Assembly (NCBI RefSeq): GCF_014650815.1
Contig: NZ_BMVR01000001.1
Coordinates: 744,001-808,000 of the forward strand
Length of the DNA stretch: 64,000 bases
From: Streptomyces flavofungini
GTDB lineage: Bacteria > Actinomycetota > Actinomycetes > Streptomycetales > Streptomycetaceae
Direction: 5' to 3'
A program made the translations under genes and the position numbers. Each line of letters begins with the position of its first letter. The stretch's first letter is position 1. The notes beneath the pieces are model-generated. The model was not told the origin of the DNA, ran no database searches, and saw only the letters and a program-made list of their open reading frames with translations. Shown one piece after another: positions 27,127 through 37,767 of this stretch.

Positions 27127-28893
27127 CTAGCCCGCCACGAACGTCCCCGCCGCCTTGTCGTGCCAGCACTGGCGCCAGGGCCGGTCGAAGAGGCACCACA
27201 GCACCCCGACGACCCCGACGAGCAGGACCCCCGGCACGCTGTACACCAGCCAGCGCCGCAGCGCCGCCCCGAACGACGGCGCCCCGTGCTCCTCGATGTC
27301 CCGCACCTCGATGCCGCACACCTTCTTGCCGAGGGTGCGCCCCCACTTGGCCGTGGGCAGCGCCTCGTACAGCACCCCGAAGAGCAGCAGCACCCCGAGC
27401 ACGATCCCGAGGTACCCGGCCGTCGTCCCGTCGAGCAGCCACACCGTGGCCTTCTCGCCCGACAGCTTCGCCGCGTCGATCTTGCTGTCGATGTGGTCCG
27501 CGGCCCGCGTGCCGAGCGGCAGCGCGGCCCCCGCGGTCACCGCGGCGAGCACCACCGTGTCGACGAGCCGCGCGGCCAGCCGCTTGCCGAGCCCGGCGGG
27601 CCGCGCCTCCGACTGCGCCTGCACCACGGCCGCGAACGGGTCCGCCGCCACCGGCTTCCACGGCAGTACGGGGCCTTCGCCGCCCGGCGCCGACTGGCCC
27701 TGCTGGGGCGACTGGGCGAGCTGGTGCACCTGCTGGGCCCAGGAGGCCGAGCCGCCACCGGGGCCCGACGTCAGCGGGGAGGCGACCCCGGCCTGCGGGG
27801 GCACGCTCTGCTGCTGGACCTGGGCCTGCGGCGGCAACCCCTGCTGCGGGGGCACGGCCTGCTGCGGCACCACCGGCGCCTGCGCCGCAGCGGCAGGCGC
27901 AGAAGCAGCAGACGCGGAAGGAGAAGCCGCCGAAGCCGCAGCCGGAGAACCAGAAGAGCCCGCAGCCGTGCCGGAAGTGGTGCCGGTCTGCCCCGACTTG
28001 GGCCGCAAGGCCCGAATCGCCATCGTCCCCTCGGTCCCGCCGTCCGCGTCCGGTGTCCCGGCTCCCGCCGGCTTCACCGGTCCTGTCGGCCGCCGGAAGG
28101 TCACCGTTCCCTCGGTGGTGGCGGGTTTCGGTACGCCGGGCTTGACGGCCCGGATCGTCACCGTGCCCGGCCCGTCCGCGTCGGCCTCGTCAGGTCGGCC
28201 ACCGGCCGCCGGAGCCTGCTCCCGCTGCCCCGGCTCCTGCCGCGCACCGGACTGCTGTTGCGCCGGTACGCGCCGCGCACCGCTCTCGGCCGCGCTCCCC
28301 GCGGCCGCCCCCGCCGGGGCCGCCGCGCCGGGCGCCGCCCCCTCGCCCCGCGCGCGCGGGTCCCGGGGGTCCGCCTGCCCGGGCGCACCGGTCGCCCCGG
28401 CCGATCCCCACGACACCCGCTGGTCCTGCTCGCCGCCGAGCCCCGTCTGCCGGGCCGCGTCCGCCTGCCAGGCCGAAGCGGGCTCGGGCTTGGCCCCGTG
28501 CTGCCCGTCCCCGGCGCCGACCCCGGCACCCGAACCAGCACCCGAAGCGGCCCCGGCGCCAGCCCCGGTGCCGCCGACGTCATGGCCGGGCCCGAAGCCC
28601 GGTCCGACCCCAAGACCGATGTTCGTGTCCGTGTCGGGCCCGGTCTGCGTCACCCCTCCCGGCTCCTCGTCGAAGAACACCGGCCCGGTCTCCTCGGCGG
28701 CCGCGGGCGCCGGGGGCGGGGTGGCCGAACGGGGCGGCGCGGGCAGGGGTTCGCCGTCGGACGGTGCGGGACGGCTCGTACCGGGCACCCAGGCCGCACC
28801 GTTCCAGTACCGGACATATCCCGGAATGGACGGATCGGGGTAGTAGCCTTCGCGGGGCCTGTCGTCGCCGGGGGCCGGGGTTGGGGCGCTCAT
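27127..28893 (-). CDS. DUF2510-RDD membrane protein with very long disordered linker
   Basis: This 588-residue protein starts with a DUF2510 module (GYYPDPSIPGYVRYWNGAAW, residues 16-35). Roughly 360 residues of Ala/Gly/Pro/Gln-rich low complexity follow, with PPQQGLPPQ-type repeats. It ends with an RDD domain (GLGKRLAARLVDTVVLAAV to CWHDKAAGTFVAG). DUF2510 plus RDD is a common actinobacterial pairing. ATG 28893 is preferred because it opens directly into the DUF2510 module. Confidence 0.85.
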   Translation of the reverse strand: MSAPTPAPGDDRPREGYYPDPSIPGYVRYWNGAAWVPGTSRPAPSDGEPLPAPPRSATPPPAPAAAEETGPVFFDEEPGGVTQTGPDTDTNIGLGVGPGFGPGHDVGGTGAGAGAASGAGSGAGVGAGDGQHGAKPEPASAWQADAARQTGLGGEQDQRVSWGSAGATGAPGQADPRDPRARGEGAAPGAAAPAGAAAGSAAESGARRVPAQQQSGARQEPGQREQAPAAGGRPDEADADGPGTVTIRAVKPGVPKPATTEGTVTFRRPTGPVKPAGAGTPDADGGTEGTMAIRALRPKSGQTGTTSGTAAGSSGSPAAASAASPSASAASAPAAAAQAPVVPQQAVPPQQGLPPQAQVQQQSVPPQAGVASPLTSGPGGGSASWAQQVHQLAQSPQQGQSAPGGEGPVLPWKPVAADPFAAVVQAQSEARPAGLGKRLAARLVDTVVLAAVTAGAALPLGTRAADHIDSKIDAAKLSGEKATVWLLDGTTAGYLGIVLGVLLLFGVLYEALPTAKWGRTLGKKVCGIEVRDIEEHGAPSFGAALRRWLVYSVPGVLLVGVVGVLWCLFDRPWRQCWHDKAAGTFVAG

Positions 28894-29181
28894 GTCCGTC
28901 GTCCCGTATCTGCTCGGGGGTCTTGTAAGGCTCCACATCTATCAGACCCGCGCGCCGCGTCGGGCGGCTCCCGCCGCACCGCCCCCTTCCGTGCACGGTT
29001 CCTCCCCGCCGCCCGAACACGGTCTCCCGCCCTCTTGTCGTACCCGGCGAAAAAATCTTCCCGAAGTCGCGTAATGCCTGGCCGTCCGCACGCTCTCACT
29101 CTCTGCGGGCCCGAAACGGGTCCGGTGCACGGACCCGGTCCCGGGCCGCGTACAGAGCGAGAGAAAGGAAGCACACGCGCT

Positions 29182-29661
29182 ATGCACACCGTGGTGGAAC
29201 GCGAGCTGGAGCTCAAACTCGTCCTCTCGCCGGAACGGGCGATCCCCGTCCCGGCCCGGCTCAGCTACCGCACCGACGATCCGTACGCCGTCCACATCGC
29301 CTTTCACATCGGCTCCGAGAACCCGGTGAACTGGACGTTCGCCCGTGAACTCCTCGTGGAGGGGGTGTTCAGGCCGTGCGGCCACGGCGATGTGCGGGTG
29401 TGGCCGACGAAGGTCGACGGCCGGTCCGTCGTCCTGATGGCGCTCAGCTCGCCCGACGGCGACGCGCTCCTGGAGGCGCCGGCGCCCGCCGTGTCCGCCT
29501 GGCTGGAGCGCACCCTGCGGGTGGTCCCTCCGGGCTCTGAGGCCGAGCGGCTCGGCATCGACGACGGCCTCGCCGAGCTGCTCGCCCCCACCCCTGGCCG
29601 CGCGGACGAGCTGTGGCTGCGCGACCCGTGGCCGAGTGACGAGTCGAAGGACGGTGAGTGA
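29182..29661 (+). CDS. ssgG: SsgA-like sporulation and cell division regulator, SsgG-like
   Basis: This 159-residue SALP-family protein has the conserved VERELELKLVLSPERAIPVPA start, DDPYAVHIAFH, VNWTFARELLVEGV and GDVRVWPT. SALP proteins guide septum placement and peptidoglycan synthesis during sporulation. The paralogue assignment to SsgG rests on remembered gene order (next to a glycolate oxidase gene) rather than diagnostic residues. A GAGAAAGGA site precedes the ATG at 29182. Confidence 0.75.
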   Translation: MHTVVERELELKLVLSPERAIPVPARLSYRTDDPYAVHIAFHIGSENPVNWTFARELLVEGVFRPCGHGDVRVWPTKVDGRSVVLMALSSPDGDALLEAPAPAVSAWLERTLRVVPPGSEAERLGIDDGLAELLAPTPGRADELWLRDPWPSDESKDGE

Positions 29662-29680
29662 GCACTGAGCACACGGGGGG

Positions 29681-31090
29681 TCAGAAGAGCTTGCCTGGGT
29701 TGAGGAGGTGGTGCGGGTCGAACGCCGTCTTGACGGCGCGCTGCATCTCCACGCCCACCGGTCCGAGCTCGCGTGCCAGCCACTCCTTCTTCAGGACGCC
29801 GACGCCGTGTTCACCGGTGATGGTGCCGCCGAGTTCGAGGCCGAGGGCCATGATCTCGTCGAAGGACTCGCGGGCGCGCCGCGACTCATCGGGGTCTGCC
29901 GCGTCGAAGCAGACGGTGGGGTGGGTGTTGCCGTCGCCCGCGTGCGCGCAGACCCCGATGGTCAGTCCGTACTTGTCGGCGATGCGCTCGACGCCGTCGA
30001 GCATGTCGCCGAGCCGGGTGCGCGGTACGCACACGTCGTCGATCATCGTCGTGCCCTTCACCGCTTCGAGTGCGGTGAGGGACAACCGCCGTGCCTGGAG
30101 GAGGAGTTCGGACTCGGCCGCGTCCTCCGCCGGGACGACCTGGGTCGCGCCCGCGGCCTCGCACAGGGCGCCGACGGCGGCGAGGTCGGTGGCGGGGTCC
30201 GGGGTGTCGAAGGCGGCGAGGAGCAGCGCCTCGGTGGTCTCCGGGAGGCCCATGTGGGCGATGGCGTTGACGGCGCGGATCGTCGTACGGTCCATCAGCT
30301 CCAGGAGCGACGGCACATGACCGCCCTCCATGATCTTGCAGACGGCCGCGCAGGCGGCGGCCGCCGAGCCGAACTCGGCGGCGAGGACGAGCTGTTGGGG
30401 CGGTTGCGGCTTGAGGGCGAGGACGGCGCGGACGACGATGCCGAGGCTGCCCTCCGAGCCGACGAACAGGCGCGTCAGGTCGTATCCGGCGACGCCCTTG
30501 GCCGTACGCCGTCCGGTGCTCAGCAGGCGCCCGTCGGCGAGGACGACGTCGAGGCCGAGGACGTACTCCGCCGTCACCCCGTACTTCACGCAGCACAGAC
30601 CGCCGGAGGCCGTGCCGATGTTGCCGCCGATGGTGCACATCTCCCAACTGGAGGGATCCGGCGGGTAGAAGAGGCCGTGCTCGGCGACGGCGCGGGAGAG
30701 CGTGGCGTTGATGACGCCGGGCTCGACGACGGCGATCCGGTCGACGGGGTTGATCTCGATGATCCGGTCCATCTTGACGAGTGAGAGGACGACGCAGCCC
30801 TCGCTCGCGTTCGCCGCGCCGGACAGGCCGGTGCGGGCGCCCTGCGGGACGACCGGGACCTTCAGCTCGGTGGCGGTCCGCATGACGTGCTGGACCTCTT
30901 CGACGGTGCGCGGCAGGACCACGACGGCGGGCGTTCCCGCCTCGCAGAAGCTCGCCATGTCGTGGGCGTACGAGGCCGTGACGTCCGGGTCCGTGAGGAG
31001 CGCGTCGGCGGGGAGCCCGGCGCGGAGGCGGTCCAGGAGGTCGGCGGGTGCGGCGGGGGTGCCCGGCTTGCTGTGCGTGCCACTGCTCAT
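29681..31090 (-). CDS. FAD-linked oxidase, glycolate oxidase/D-lactate dehydrogenase (GlcD) type
   Basis: This 469-residue flavoenzyme oxidises a 2-hydroxy acid such as glycolate or D-lactate. The PCMH FAD domain shows VPQGARTGLSGAA, PSSWEMCTIGGNI and GVAGYDLTRLFVGSEGSLGIV. The C-terminal oxidase domain has HAGDGNTHPT and GTITGEHGVGVLKK, where the last histidine is catalytic. No GlcE or GlcF partner is adjacent, so a single-subunit D-lactate dehydrogenase is more likely. Confidence 0.88.
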   Translation of the reverse strand: MSSGTHSKPGTPAAPADLLDRLRAGLPADALLTDPDVTASYAHDMASFCEAGTPAVVVLPRTVEEVQHVMRTATELKVPVVPQGARTGLSGAANASEGCVVLSLVKMDRIIEINPVDRIAVVEPGVINATLSRAVAEHGLFYPPDPSSWEMCTIGGNIGTASGGLCCVKYGVTAEYVLGLDVVLADGRLLSTGRRTAKGVAGYDLTRLFVGSEGSLGIVVRAVLALKPQPPQQLVLAAEFGSAAAACAAVCKIMEGGHVPSLLELMDRTTIRAVNAIAHMGLPETTEALLLAAFDTPDPATDLAAVGALCEAAGATQVVPAEDAAESELLLQARRLSLTALEAVKGTTMIDDVCVPRTRLGDMLDGVERIADKYGLTIGVCAHAGDGNTHPTVCFDAADPDESRRARESFDEIMALGLELGGTITGEHGVGVLKKEWLARELGPVGVEMQRAVKTAFDPHHLLNPGKLF

Positions 31091-31178
31091 GATCACAGCC
31101 TCGCACTCGGGGCCATCGGTGTGAACCCGTGTGCGACGCCGTTCACGTGCCGGGATGTGCTCTTCGTATTGACGCACA

Positions 31179-32813
31179 GTGAGCGCCATGGAGACCGAGA
31201 GGACGCCCCAGCACTCACCCCAGGACCCACCTGAGGCTTCGGCCCGGTCCGTGCCCGAGGCGTCGCCCGCCGCCCCGTCGACGGCACCGGCCGTGCAGAG
31301 CTCGGACGGCGTACGGATCCCTCGGCACGCGCGGACGTCACTGACCGCGGGGACCGCGCTCGGTGGCGGTCCCGGTCCGCGCCGCTCCCCCGCCCTGCGG
31401 CGCGCGCTCGTCGCCGCCGTCGCGGGCGGTGTCGTGCTCGGCGGGGTCCTGGTGCTGCTCCCCGACCGGAGCCGGGACTCCGCGCCGCCCGCGCTCGGCC
31501 CGGCCGGGCGGGCGGCGGCCGCGGTGGGCGCCGGGGCACCGGCCGCGATGCCCGACCTGACGGTCCTCATCGGTGCGCGCGAGGCGCATCTGCGGGCGCA
31601 CCCCGGGGACGACCAGTCGTGGGCGGTACTCGGATCCGCCTACGTCGAACGGGGCCTCCGGACGGCCGACTCCGCGTACTACCCGAAGGCCGAGAACGCC
31701 CTGCGTACGTCGCTCCGCACCCGGCCCGAGCGGAACGTGGCCGCCCTCACCGGGCTCGCGAACCTCGCCAACGCCCGGCACGACTTCCGCGGCGCGAGGA
31801 AGTGGGGCGAACAGGCGGTGCGGCTCGCGCCGCGGCGGTGGGCGGCGCACGCGGCCCTGCTCGACGCCTACCGGGGGCTCGGGGACGCCAAGGGGGTCGG
31901 GCGGGCGCTGGCGAAGGTGCGGAAGCTCCGGTCCGGGGCGGCCGTCCGGATCCGCTCCGGCGCCGTCTACCGGGACCGGGGCTGGCGCGAGGACGCGGCG
32001 GCGGCGCTCACGGACGCGGCGGCGCTCGCGGAGACGCCCGCCGAACGGGCGGCGTGCCTGTACCGGGTCGGGGAGCTGGCCTGGGAGCGGGGTGAGCCCG
32101 GCGACGCGCTCCGCCACTACGACGCGGCGCTCGCGGCCGACCCCGACCTGCACCCCGCGCTGGCCGCGAAGGGGCGCGCCCTCGCCTCGGTCGGCCGGAC
32201 GTCGGACGCCCTGCGCGCGTACCGGGCCGCGCTCGCCCGCCGCCCCGCGCCCGAATACGCCCTGGAACTGGGCGAGTTGTACGAGTCCCTGAAGCTGCGG
32301 CCCGCCGCGACCGCCCAGTACGACCTGCTGCGGGAGCGGGTGCGGCAGGGGGGTCTCGGCGGGGTGAACGACGAGCGGGTGCTCGGGGTGTTCGAGGCGG
32401 AGCACGGGGATGCGGGGGCGGCGGTGCGGAGGCTGACCGCGGAGTTCAAGCGGCACGCGTCGCCGGAGAACGCGGACGCGTTGGGGTGGGCGCTGCATCG
32501 CTCCGGGGAGTCCAAGGCGGGCCTCAAGCACGTCGAGTCCGCTGTGAAGAAGGGCCCCCGCAGTGCCCTGTTCGCCTACCACCGCGGCGAGATCGAACGC
32601 GCCCTCGGCCGCTACGGCGCGGCCCGCCGCCACCTGACGGAGGCCCTCCGCATCAACCCCCACTTCTCGCCTCTGAGGGCCCCAGCGGCCCACGCCGCCC
32701 TGAAGTCCCTGGGCGACCCCCCAGAGGGCGGCCCGGCCCAGGTGTACGCCCCCCGCGGGGCCCCCATCCCCAAACTCCCCCGCCCCACCAAGCCCTCCAG
32801 ACAGTCCGACTGA
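31179..32813 (+). CDS. TPR-repeat membrane-anchored protein
   Basis: This 544-residue protein has a disordered N-terminus, one membrane segment (RALVAAVAGGVVLGGVLVLLP, about residues 75-95) and then at least eight TPR-like repeats over residues 130-520, for example AWERGEPGDALRHYDAALAADP. TPR domains hold protein partners; no partner is evident. The start may be GTG 31179 or ATG 31188; no clear ribosome site is seen for either, so leaderless translation is possible. Confidence 0.8.
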   Translation: MSAMETERTPQHSPQDPPEASARSVPEASPAAPSTAPAVQSSDGVRIPRHARTSLTAGTALGGGPGPRRSPALRRALVAAVAGGVVLGGVLVLLPDRSRDSAPPALGPAGRAAAAVGAGAPAAMPDLTVLIGAREAHLRAHPGDDQSWAVLGSAYVERGLRTADSAYYPKAENALRTSLRTRPERNVAALTGLANLANARHDFRGARKWGEQAVRLAPRRWAAHAALLDAYRGLGDAKGVGRALAKVRKLRSGAAVRIRSGAVYRDRGWREDAAAALTDAAALAETPAERAACLYRVGELAWERGEPGDALRHYDAALAADPDLHPALAAKGRALASVGRTSDALRAYRAALARRPAPEYALELGELYESLKLRPAATAQYDLLRERVRQGGLGGVNDERVLGVFEAEHGDAGAAVRRLTAEFKRHASPENADALGWALHRSGESKAGLKHVESAVKKGPRSALFAYHRGEIERALGRYGAARRHLTEALRINPHFSPLRAPAAHAALKSLGDPPEGGPAQVYAPRGAPIPKLPRPTKPSRQSD

Positions 32814-33117
32814 CCCCCCGTCACGGGCACCGCCGACCGGGGCTGTGCCCACCCTTCCCCAAGCTCTCGGCTTCGCTCAAGCAGGGGAGACCCCTGTCGC
32901 CCTGCGGGACGATTGCCCACAGGGTTGGGGGGTGGGGCGGCAGTCACCGGCAAGTCCCGCGCGCCTCAGTGACGCCAGAGCACCTGTCGCGGCACCGGTG
33001 CCCCGGGTGACCCGCAGGAGAGGCGGGCGGCCATCACGGATGCGGCCCGAGGCGCCGCGGTAGCGGCGGGGGCCGGGGCACCCCCGCCCCCGCCGCAGAC
33101 GAAGGCGAAACCCCGGA
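32814..33117. other. Gene-free stretch with repeat fragment and terminator
   Basis: At 32850-32892 is CCCCAAGCTCTCGGCTTCGC followed by TCAAGCAGGGGAGA, a variant of the dispersed intergenic repeat. At 33063-33096 a GCGGCGGGGG/CCCCCGCCGC hairpin probably terminates hppD. No gene is seen. Confidence 0.6.
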
Positions 33118-34384
<1,267 letters not shown>

Positions 34385-34864
34385 ATGGCGATCGATCATT
34401 TGGACGGCAGGCTCATCGTGCTGCTCGCGCGGGAGCCGCGGATCGGCGTCCTGGAGGCGTCCCGGCGCCTGGGGGTCGCGCGGGGCACGGTGCAGGCGCG
34501 GATGGACCGGCTTCAGTCGAACGGAGTCATCCGGGGTTTCGGCCCGGACGTGGATCCGGCGGCGCTCGGCTATCCGGTGACGGCGTTCGCGACGCTGGAG
34601 ATCAAACAGGGCCAGGGCGCCGACGTACGGGCGCATTTGGCGACGGTGGCGGAGGTCCTGGAGCTGCACACGATCACCGGTCACGGGGACATGCTGTGCC
34701 GTCTGGTGGCCCGCTCGAACGCCGATCTCCAACGTGTGATCGACCGGGTGGTGGGTTTTGATGGCATCGTCCGGGCCTCCACGGCGATCGTCATGGAGAA
34801 CCCGGTTCCGCTGCGCATCATCCCGCTGGTGGAGCAGGCGTCCGACGACACGGAACCTGGGTAG
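34385..34864 (+). CDS. Lrp/AsnC-family transcriptional regulator
   Basis: This 159-residue regulator has an N-terminal winged helix-turn-helix (LDGRLIVLLAREPRIGVLEASRRLGVARGTVQARMDRL region) and a C-terminal RAM effector domain (LEIKQGQGADVRAHLATV). As such proteins usually sense amino acids and control the divergent gene, it probably regulates hppD in response to tyrosine or a breakdown product. The start MAIDHLDGRLI follows GGAGGCGGC. Confidence 0.9.
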   Translation: MAIDHLDGRLIVLLAREPRIGVLEASRRLGVARGTVQARMDRLQSNGVIRGFGPDVDPAALGYPVTAFATLEIKQGQGADVRAHLATVAEVLELHTITGHGDMLCRLVARSNADLQRVIDRVVGFDGIVRASTAIVMENPVPLRIIPLVEQASDDTEPG

Positions 34865-34941
34865 GGACGACGAGTACGGCACGCGGGTGCCGGGAGCCTC
34901 CCGGCGCCGTCCGAGCGCTCCCGGCGAGGTGAACGGCACAG

Positions 34942-35589
34942 ATGAACTTCTGGGACTACCTCGGCAACCGTCACCAGCAGTTGCTGATGGACGCGTACCA
35001 GCACGCGAGCGCCGTCTTCCAGTGCATGGTCGTGGCCACGGCCATCGGCGTACTGATCGGCGTCCTGACGTACCGCAGCGAGTGGGCGGGGAACCTCGCC
35101 ACCACCCTGACGTCCACGATCCTCACCGTCCCGTCGCTCGCCATGATCGGTCTGCTGATCCCGATCGTGGGTCTGGGGGTGGCGCCGACGGTGACGGCGC
35201 TGATCCTGTACGGCCTGCTGCCGATCGTGCGCAATTCGATCGTCGGCCTGCGCGGGGTCGACCCGACGCTGGTGGACGCGGCGAAGGGCATCGGGATGTC
35301 GCGGCTGCACCGGCTGGTCAGGATCGAGCTGCCGCTGGCGTGGCCGCCGATCCTGACGGGCATCCGGGTGTCCACGCAGATGCTGATGGGCATCGCCGCG
35401 ATCGCCGCGTACGCCTCCGGTCCCGGCCTGGGCAATGAGATCTTCCGCGGCATCGCCTCGCTGGGCAGCAAGAACGCGCTCAATCAGGTGCTCGCGGGCA
35501 CGCTGGGGATCATCGTCCTCGCGCTGCTCTTCGACGCCGCGTACGTCCTGATCGGCCGGCTGACGATTCCGAGGGGTATCCGTGTCTGA
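34942..35589 (+). CDS. OpuC-type glycine betaine/choline ABC permease (first)
   Basis: This 215-residue integral membrane permease has about five membrane segments and the ABC contact loop VDPTLVDAAKGIGMSRLHRL (EAA-like). ILTVPSLAMIGLLIPIVGLG and GTLGIIVLALLFD are typical of the OpuCB/ProW branch that imports compatible solutes for osmoprotection. It starts an operon of four genes; the ATPase gene overlaps its end by 8 nt. Confidence 0.88.
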   Translation: MNFWDYLGNRHQQLLMDAYQHASAVFQCMVVATAIGVLIGVLTYRSEWAGNLATTLTSTILTVPSLAMIGLLIPIVGLGVAPTVTALILYGLLPIVRNSIVGLRGVDPTLVDAAKGIGMSRLHRLVRIELPLAWPPILTGIRVSTQMLMGIAAIAAYASGPGLGNEIFRGIASLGSKNALNQVLAGTLGIIVLALLFDAAYVLIGRLTIPRGIRV

Positions 35590-36868
35590 GACGTCCGATA
35601 CGACCGCCGCCACACCCGAGGACCCGGCGCCCGCTCCCGCGACCACCACCGGCGCGACGATCGATCTTGAGAACCTCACCAAGCGCTATCCGGGCAGCGG
35701 CGACCCGGCCGTGGACAGCGTGAACATGGAGATCAAGGCGGGCGAGATCGTCATCTTCGTGGGCCCCTCGGGCTGCGGGAAGTCCACCACGCTGAAGATG
35801 ATCAACCGCCTGATCGAGCCGACCAGCGGCCGCATCCGCATCAACGGCGAGGACGTCACGGACATCGACCCGGTGAAGCTGCGCCGCAAGGTCGGCTACG
35901 CCATCCAGTCCTCCGGGCTCTTCCCGCACATGACGGTCGCTCAGAACATCGCGCTGGTACCGAAGATGGTCGGCTGGGGCAAGTCGAAGATCAAGTCGCG
36001 GGTCGAGGAGATGCTGGACCTGGTGGGCCTGGACCCGGCCGAGTTCCACGGCCGCTATCCGCGCCAGCTCTCCGGCGGCCAGCAGCAACGCGTGGGCGTG
36101 GCGCGGGCGTTGGCCGCCGACCCGCCCGTGCTCCTGATGGACGAGCCGTTCGGCGCGGTCGACCCGATCACCCGCGACCACCTCCAGGACGAGCTGATCC
36201 GGCTCCAGCACGAGCTGCACAAGACGATCGTCTTCGTCACGCACGACTTCGACGAGGCCATCAAGCTGGGCGACCGCATCGCCGTCCTGCGGGAGCGCTC
36301 GCACATCGCGCAGTTCGACACCCCAGAGGCGATCCTCACCAACCCGGCCGACGACTTCGTGTCGGGTTTCGTGGGCGCGGGCGCGGCCCTGAAGCGCCTG
36401 AACCTGACGCGCGTACGCGATGTGGAGATGGCGGACGTGCCGACGGTGACCGTCGACGACCCGCTGCAGGAGATCTTCGACAAGCTGCGCGCGAGCGGCA
36501 CCAACGAGCTGCTCCTGCTCGACAAGCGCGGCCGCCCCTACAAGTGGCTGCGCCGCGGCGACCTGATGCGCGCCAAGGGCTCCCTGGCCCGCGCGGGCAC
36601 CCTCGTGCACGACACGGTGACCCGCGACGCGACCCTGCGGGACGCCCTGGAGGCGGTCCTCACCGACAACGCCGGGCGGGTCGCCGTCACCGGGCGGCGG
36701 GGCGAGTACACGGGCGTCGTCGACATGGAGACCCTGATGAACTCCGTGCACGAGATGCTGGAGGCCGACCGCCTCGAAGCGATGGAGCACCAGCACGAAC
36801 TGGAGGAGCAGCGCGCCCAGTTGACGCAGGCGGCGCAGGAGGGCACCGCCGGGGAGGCGAAGGCGTGA
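35582..36868 (+). CDS. OpuC-type glycine betaine/choline ABC ATPase with CBS domains
   Basis: This 428-residue protein has Walker [10 protein letters not shown], signature [10 protein letters not shown], Walker [13 protein letters not shown] and a switch histidine in VFVTHD. After about residue 285, two CBS-like modules ([17 protein letters not shown] and [18 protein letters not shown]) follow, as in OpuA/OpuCA, where they sense ionic strength. The C-terminus is a Glu/Gln-rich helix. The GTG start at 35582 overlaps the first permease gene. Confidence 0.9.
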   Translation: MSETSDTTAATPEDPAPAPATTTGATIDLENLTKRYPGSGDPAVDSVNMEIKAGEIVIFVGPSGCGKSTTLKMINRLIEPTSGRIRINGEDVTDIDPVKLRRKVGYAIQSSGLFPHMTVAQNIALVPKMVGWGKSKIKSRVEEMLDLVGLDPAEFHGRYPRQLSGGQQQRVGVARALAADPPVLLMDEPFGAVDPITRDHLQDELIRLQHELHKTIVFVTHDFDEAIKLGDRIAVLRERSHIAQFDTPEAILTNPADDFVSGFVGAGAALKRLNLTRVRDVEMADVPTVTVDDPLQEIFDKLRASGTNELLLLDKRGRPYKWLRRGDLMRAKGSLARAGTLVHDTVTRDATLRDALEAVLTDNAGRVAVTGRRGEYTGVVDMETLMNSVHEMLEADRLEAMEHQHELEEQRAQLTQAAQEGTAGEAKA

Positions 36869-37767
36869 GCCCGCCGCCCGGGGGCGAGCCCCGCATCCCC
36901 GAACGCAAGGCGGCGGCCAAGGCACCCGCGCGCCCGCGGGGCGAGCACGAGGTCAAGGGCCTGGCGTTCCGCGACGAGGGCGAGGCCGAGCAGGAGGCCC
37001 CCGCGCCCGCCGTCGCGGCGCGGCCGGCGCGCCGGATCACCTGGCAGAAGCTGACGGTGCTGCCCGCGGTCCTGGCGGCCGTGCTGCTCGCCACCTGGCT
37101 CTGGTTCGAGCAGGCGGACCTGGACTCGATCTCCGAGAACGCGCTGTCCAACGGGCAGGTCGGCAAGGCGCTGCGGCAGCACGTCGAGCTGACGGCGATC
37201 TCGACGTTCTTCGTCCTGATCATCGCGATCCCGCTGGGCATCCTGCTGACCCGGCGCGCCTTCCGCAAGGGCGCCCCGGTGGCGATGGCGCTGGCCAACA
37301 TGGGCCAGGCGACACCGGCGATCGGTCTGCTCGCGCTGCTCGTCATCTGGCTGGGCATCGGCGAGAAGGCGGCCCTGACGGGCATCATCATCTACGCCGT
37401 CCTGCCGGTCCTCTCCAACACCATCGCGGGCCTGCGCGCCAACGACCCGACGCTCCTGGAGGCCGCGCGCGGCATCGGCATGTCCCCCCTGGGCGTCCTC
37501 GGGAAGGTCGAACTCCCGCTGGCCGTACCGCTGATCCTCGCGGGTGTGCGCACCGCCCTCGTCCTGAACGTGGGCACGGCGACGCTCGCGACCTTCGGCG
37601 GTGGCGGCGGCCTCGGCGTCCTGATCACGACGGGCATCACCAATCAGCGGATGCCCGTCCTGATGCTCGGCTCGATCCTGACGGTGGTCCTCGCCCTGCT
37701 GGTGGACTGGCTGGCCTCGCTGGCCGAGCTGGTGCTCAGCCCGCGCGGCCTGGAGGTGCGGTCATGA
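36865..37767 (+). CDS. OpuC-type glycine betaine/choline ABC permease (second)
   Basis: This 300-residue permease has about 55 residues of polar N-terminus, then roughly six membrane segments. LANMGQATPAIGLLALLVIWLGIG and NDPTLLEAARGIGMSPLGVL (contact loop) match OpuCD. The GTG start overlaps the ATPase stop as GTGA, so translation is coupled. The extended charged N-terminus is longer than usual for the family. Confidence 0.88.
   Translation: MSPPPGGEPRIPERKAAAKAPARPRGEHEVKGLAFRDEGEAEQEAPAPAVAARPARRITWQKLTVLPAVLAAVLLATWLWFEQADLDSISENALSNGQVGKALRQHVELTAISTFFVLIIAIPLGILLTRRAFRKGAPVAMALANMGQATPAIGLLALLVIWLGIGEKAALTGIIIYAVLPVLSNTIAGLRANDPTLLEAARGIGMSPLGVLGKVELPLAVPLILAGVRTALVLNVGTATLATFGGGGGLGVLITTGITNQRMPVLMLGSILTVVLALLVDWLASLAELVLSPRGLEVRS

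Noticed and set aside
29681..31090. Classical glycolate oxidase complex
   Set aside because: No GlcE or GlcF gene is nearby, so only the GlcD-like single subunit is annotated.
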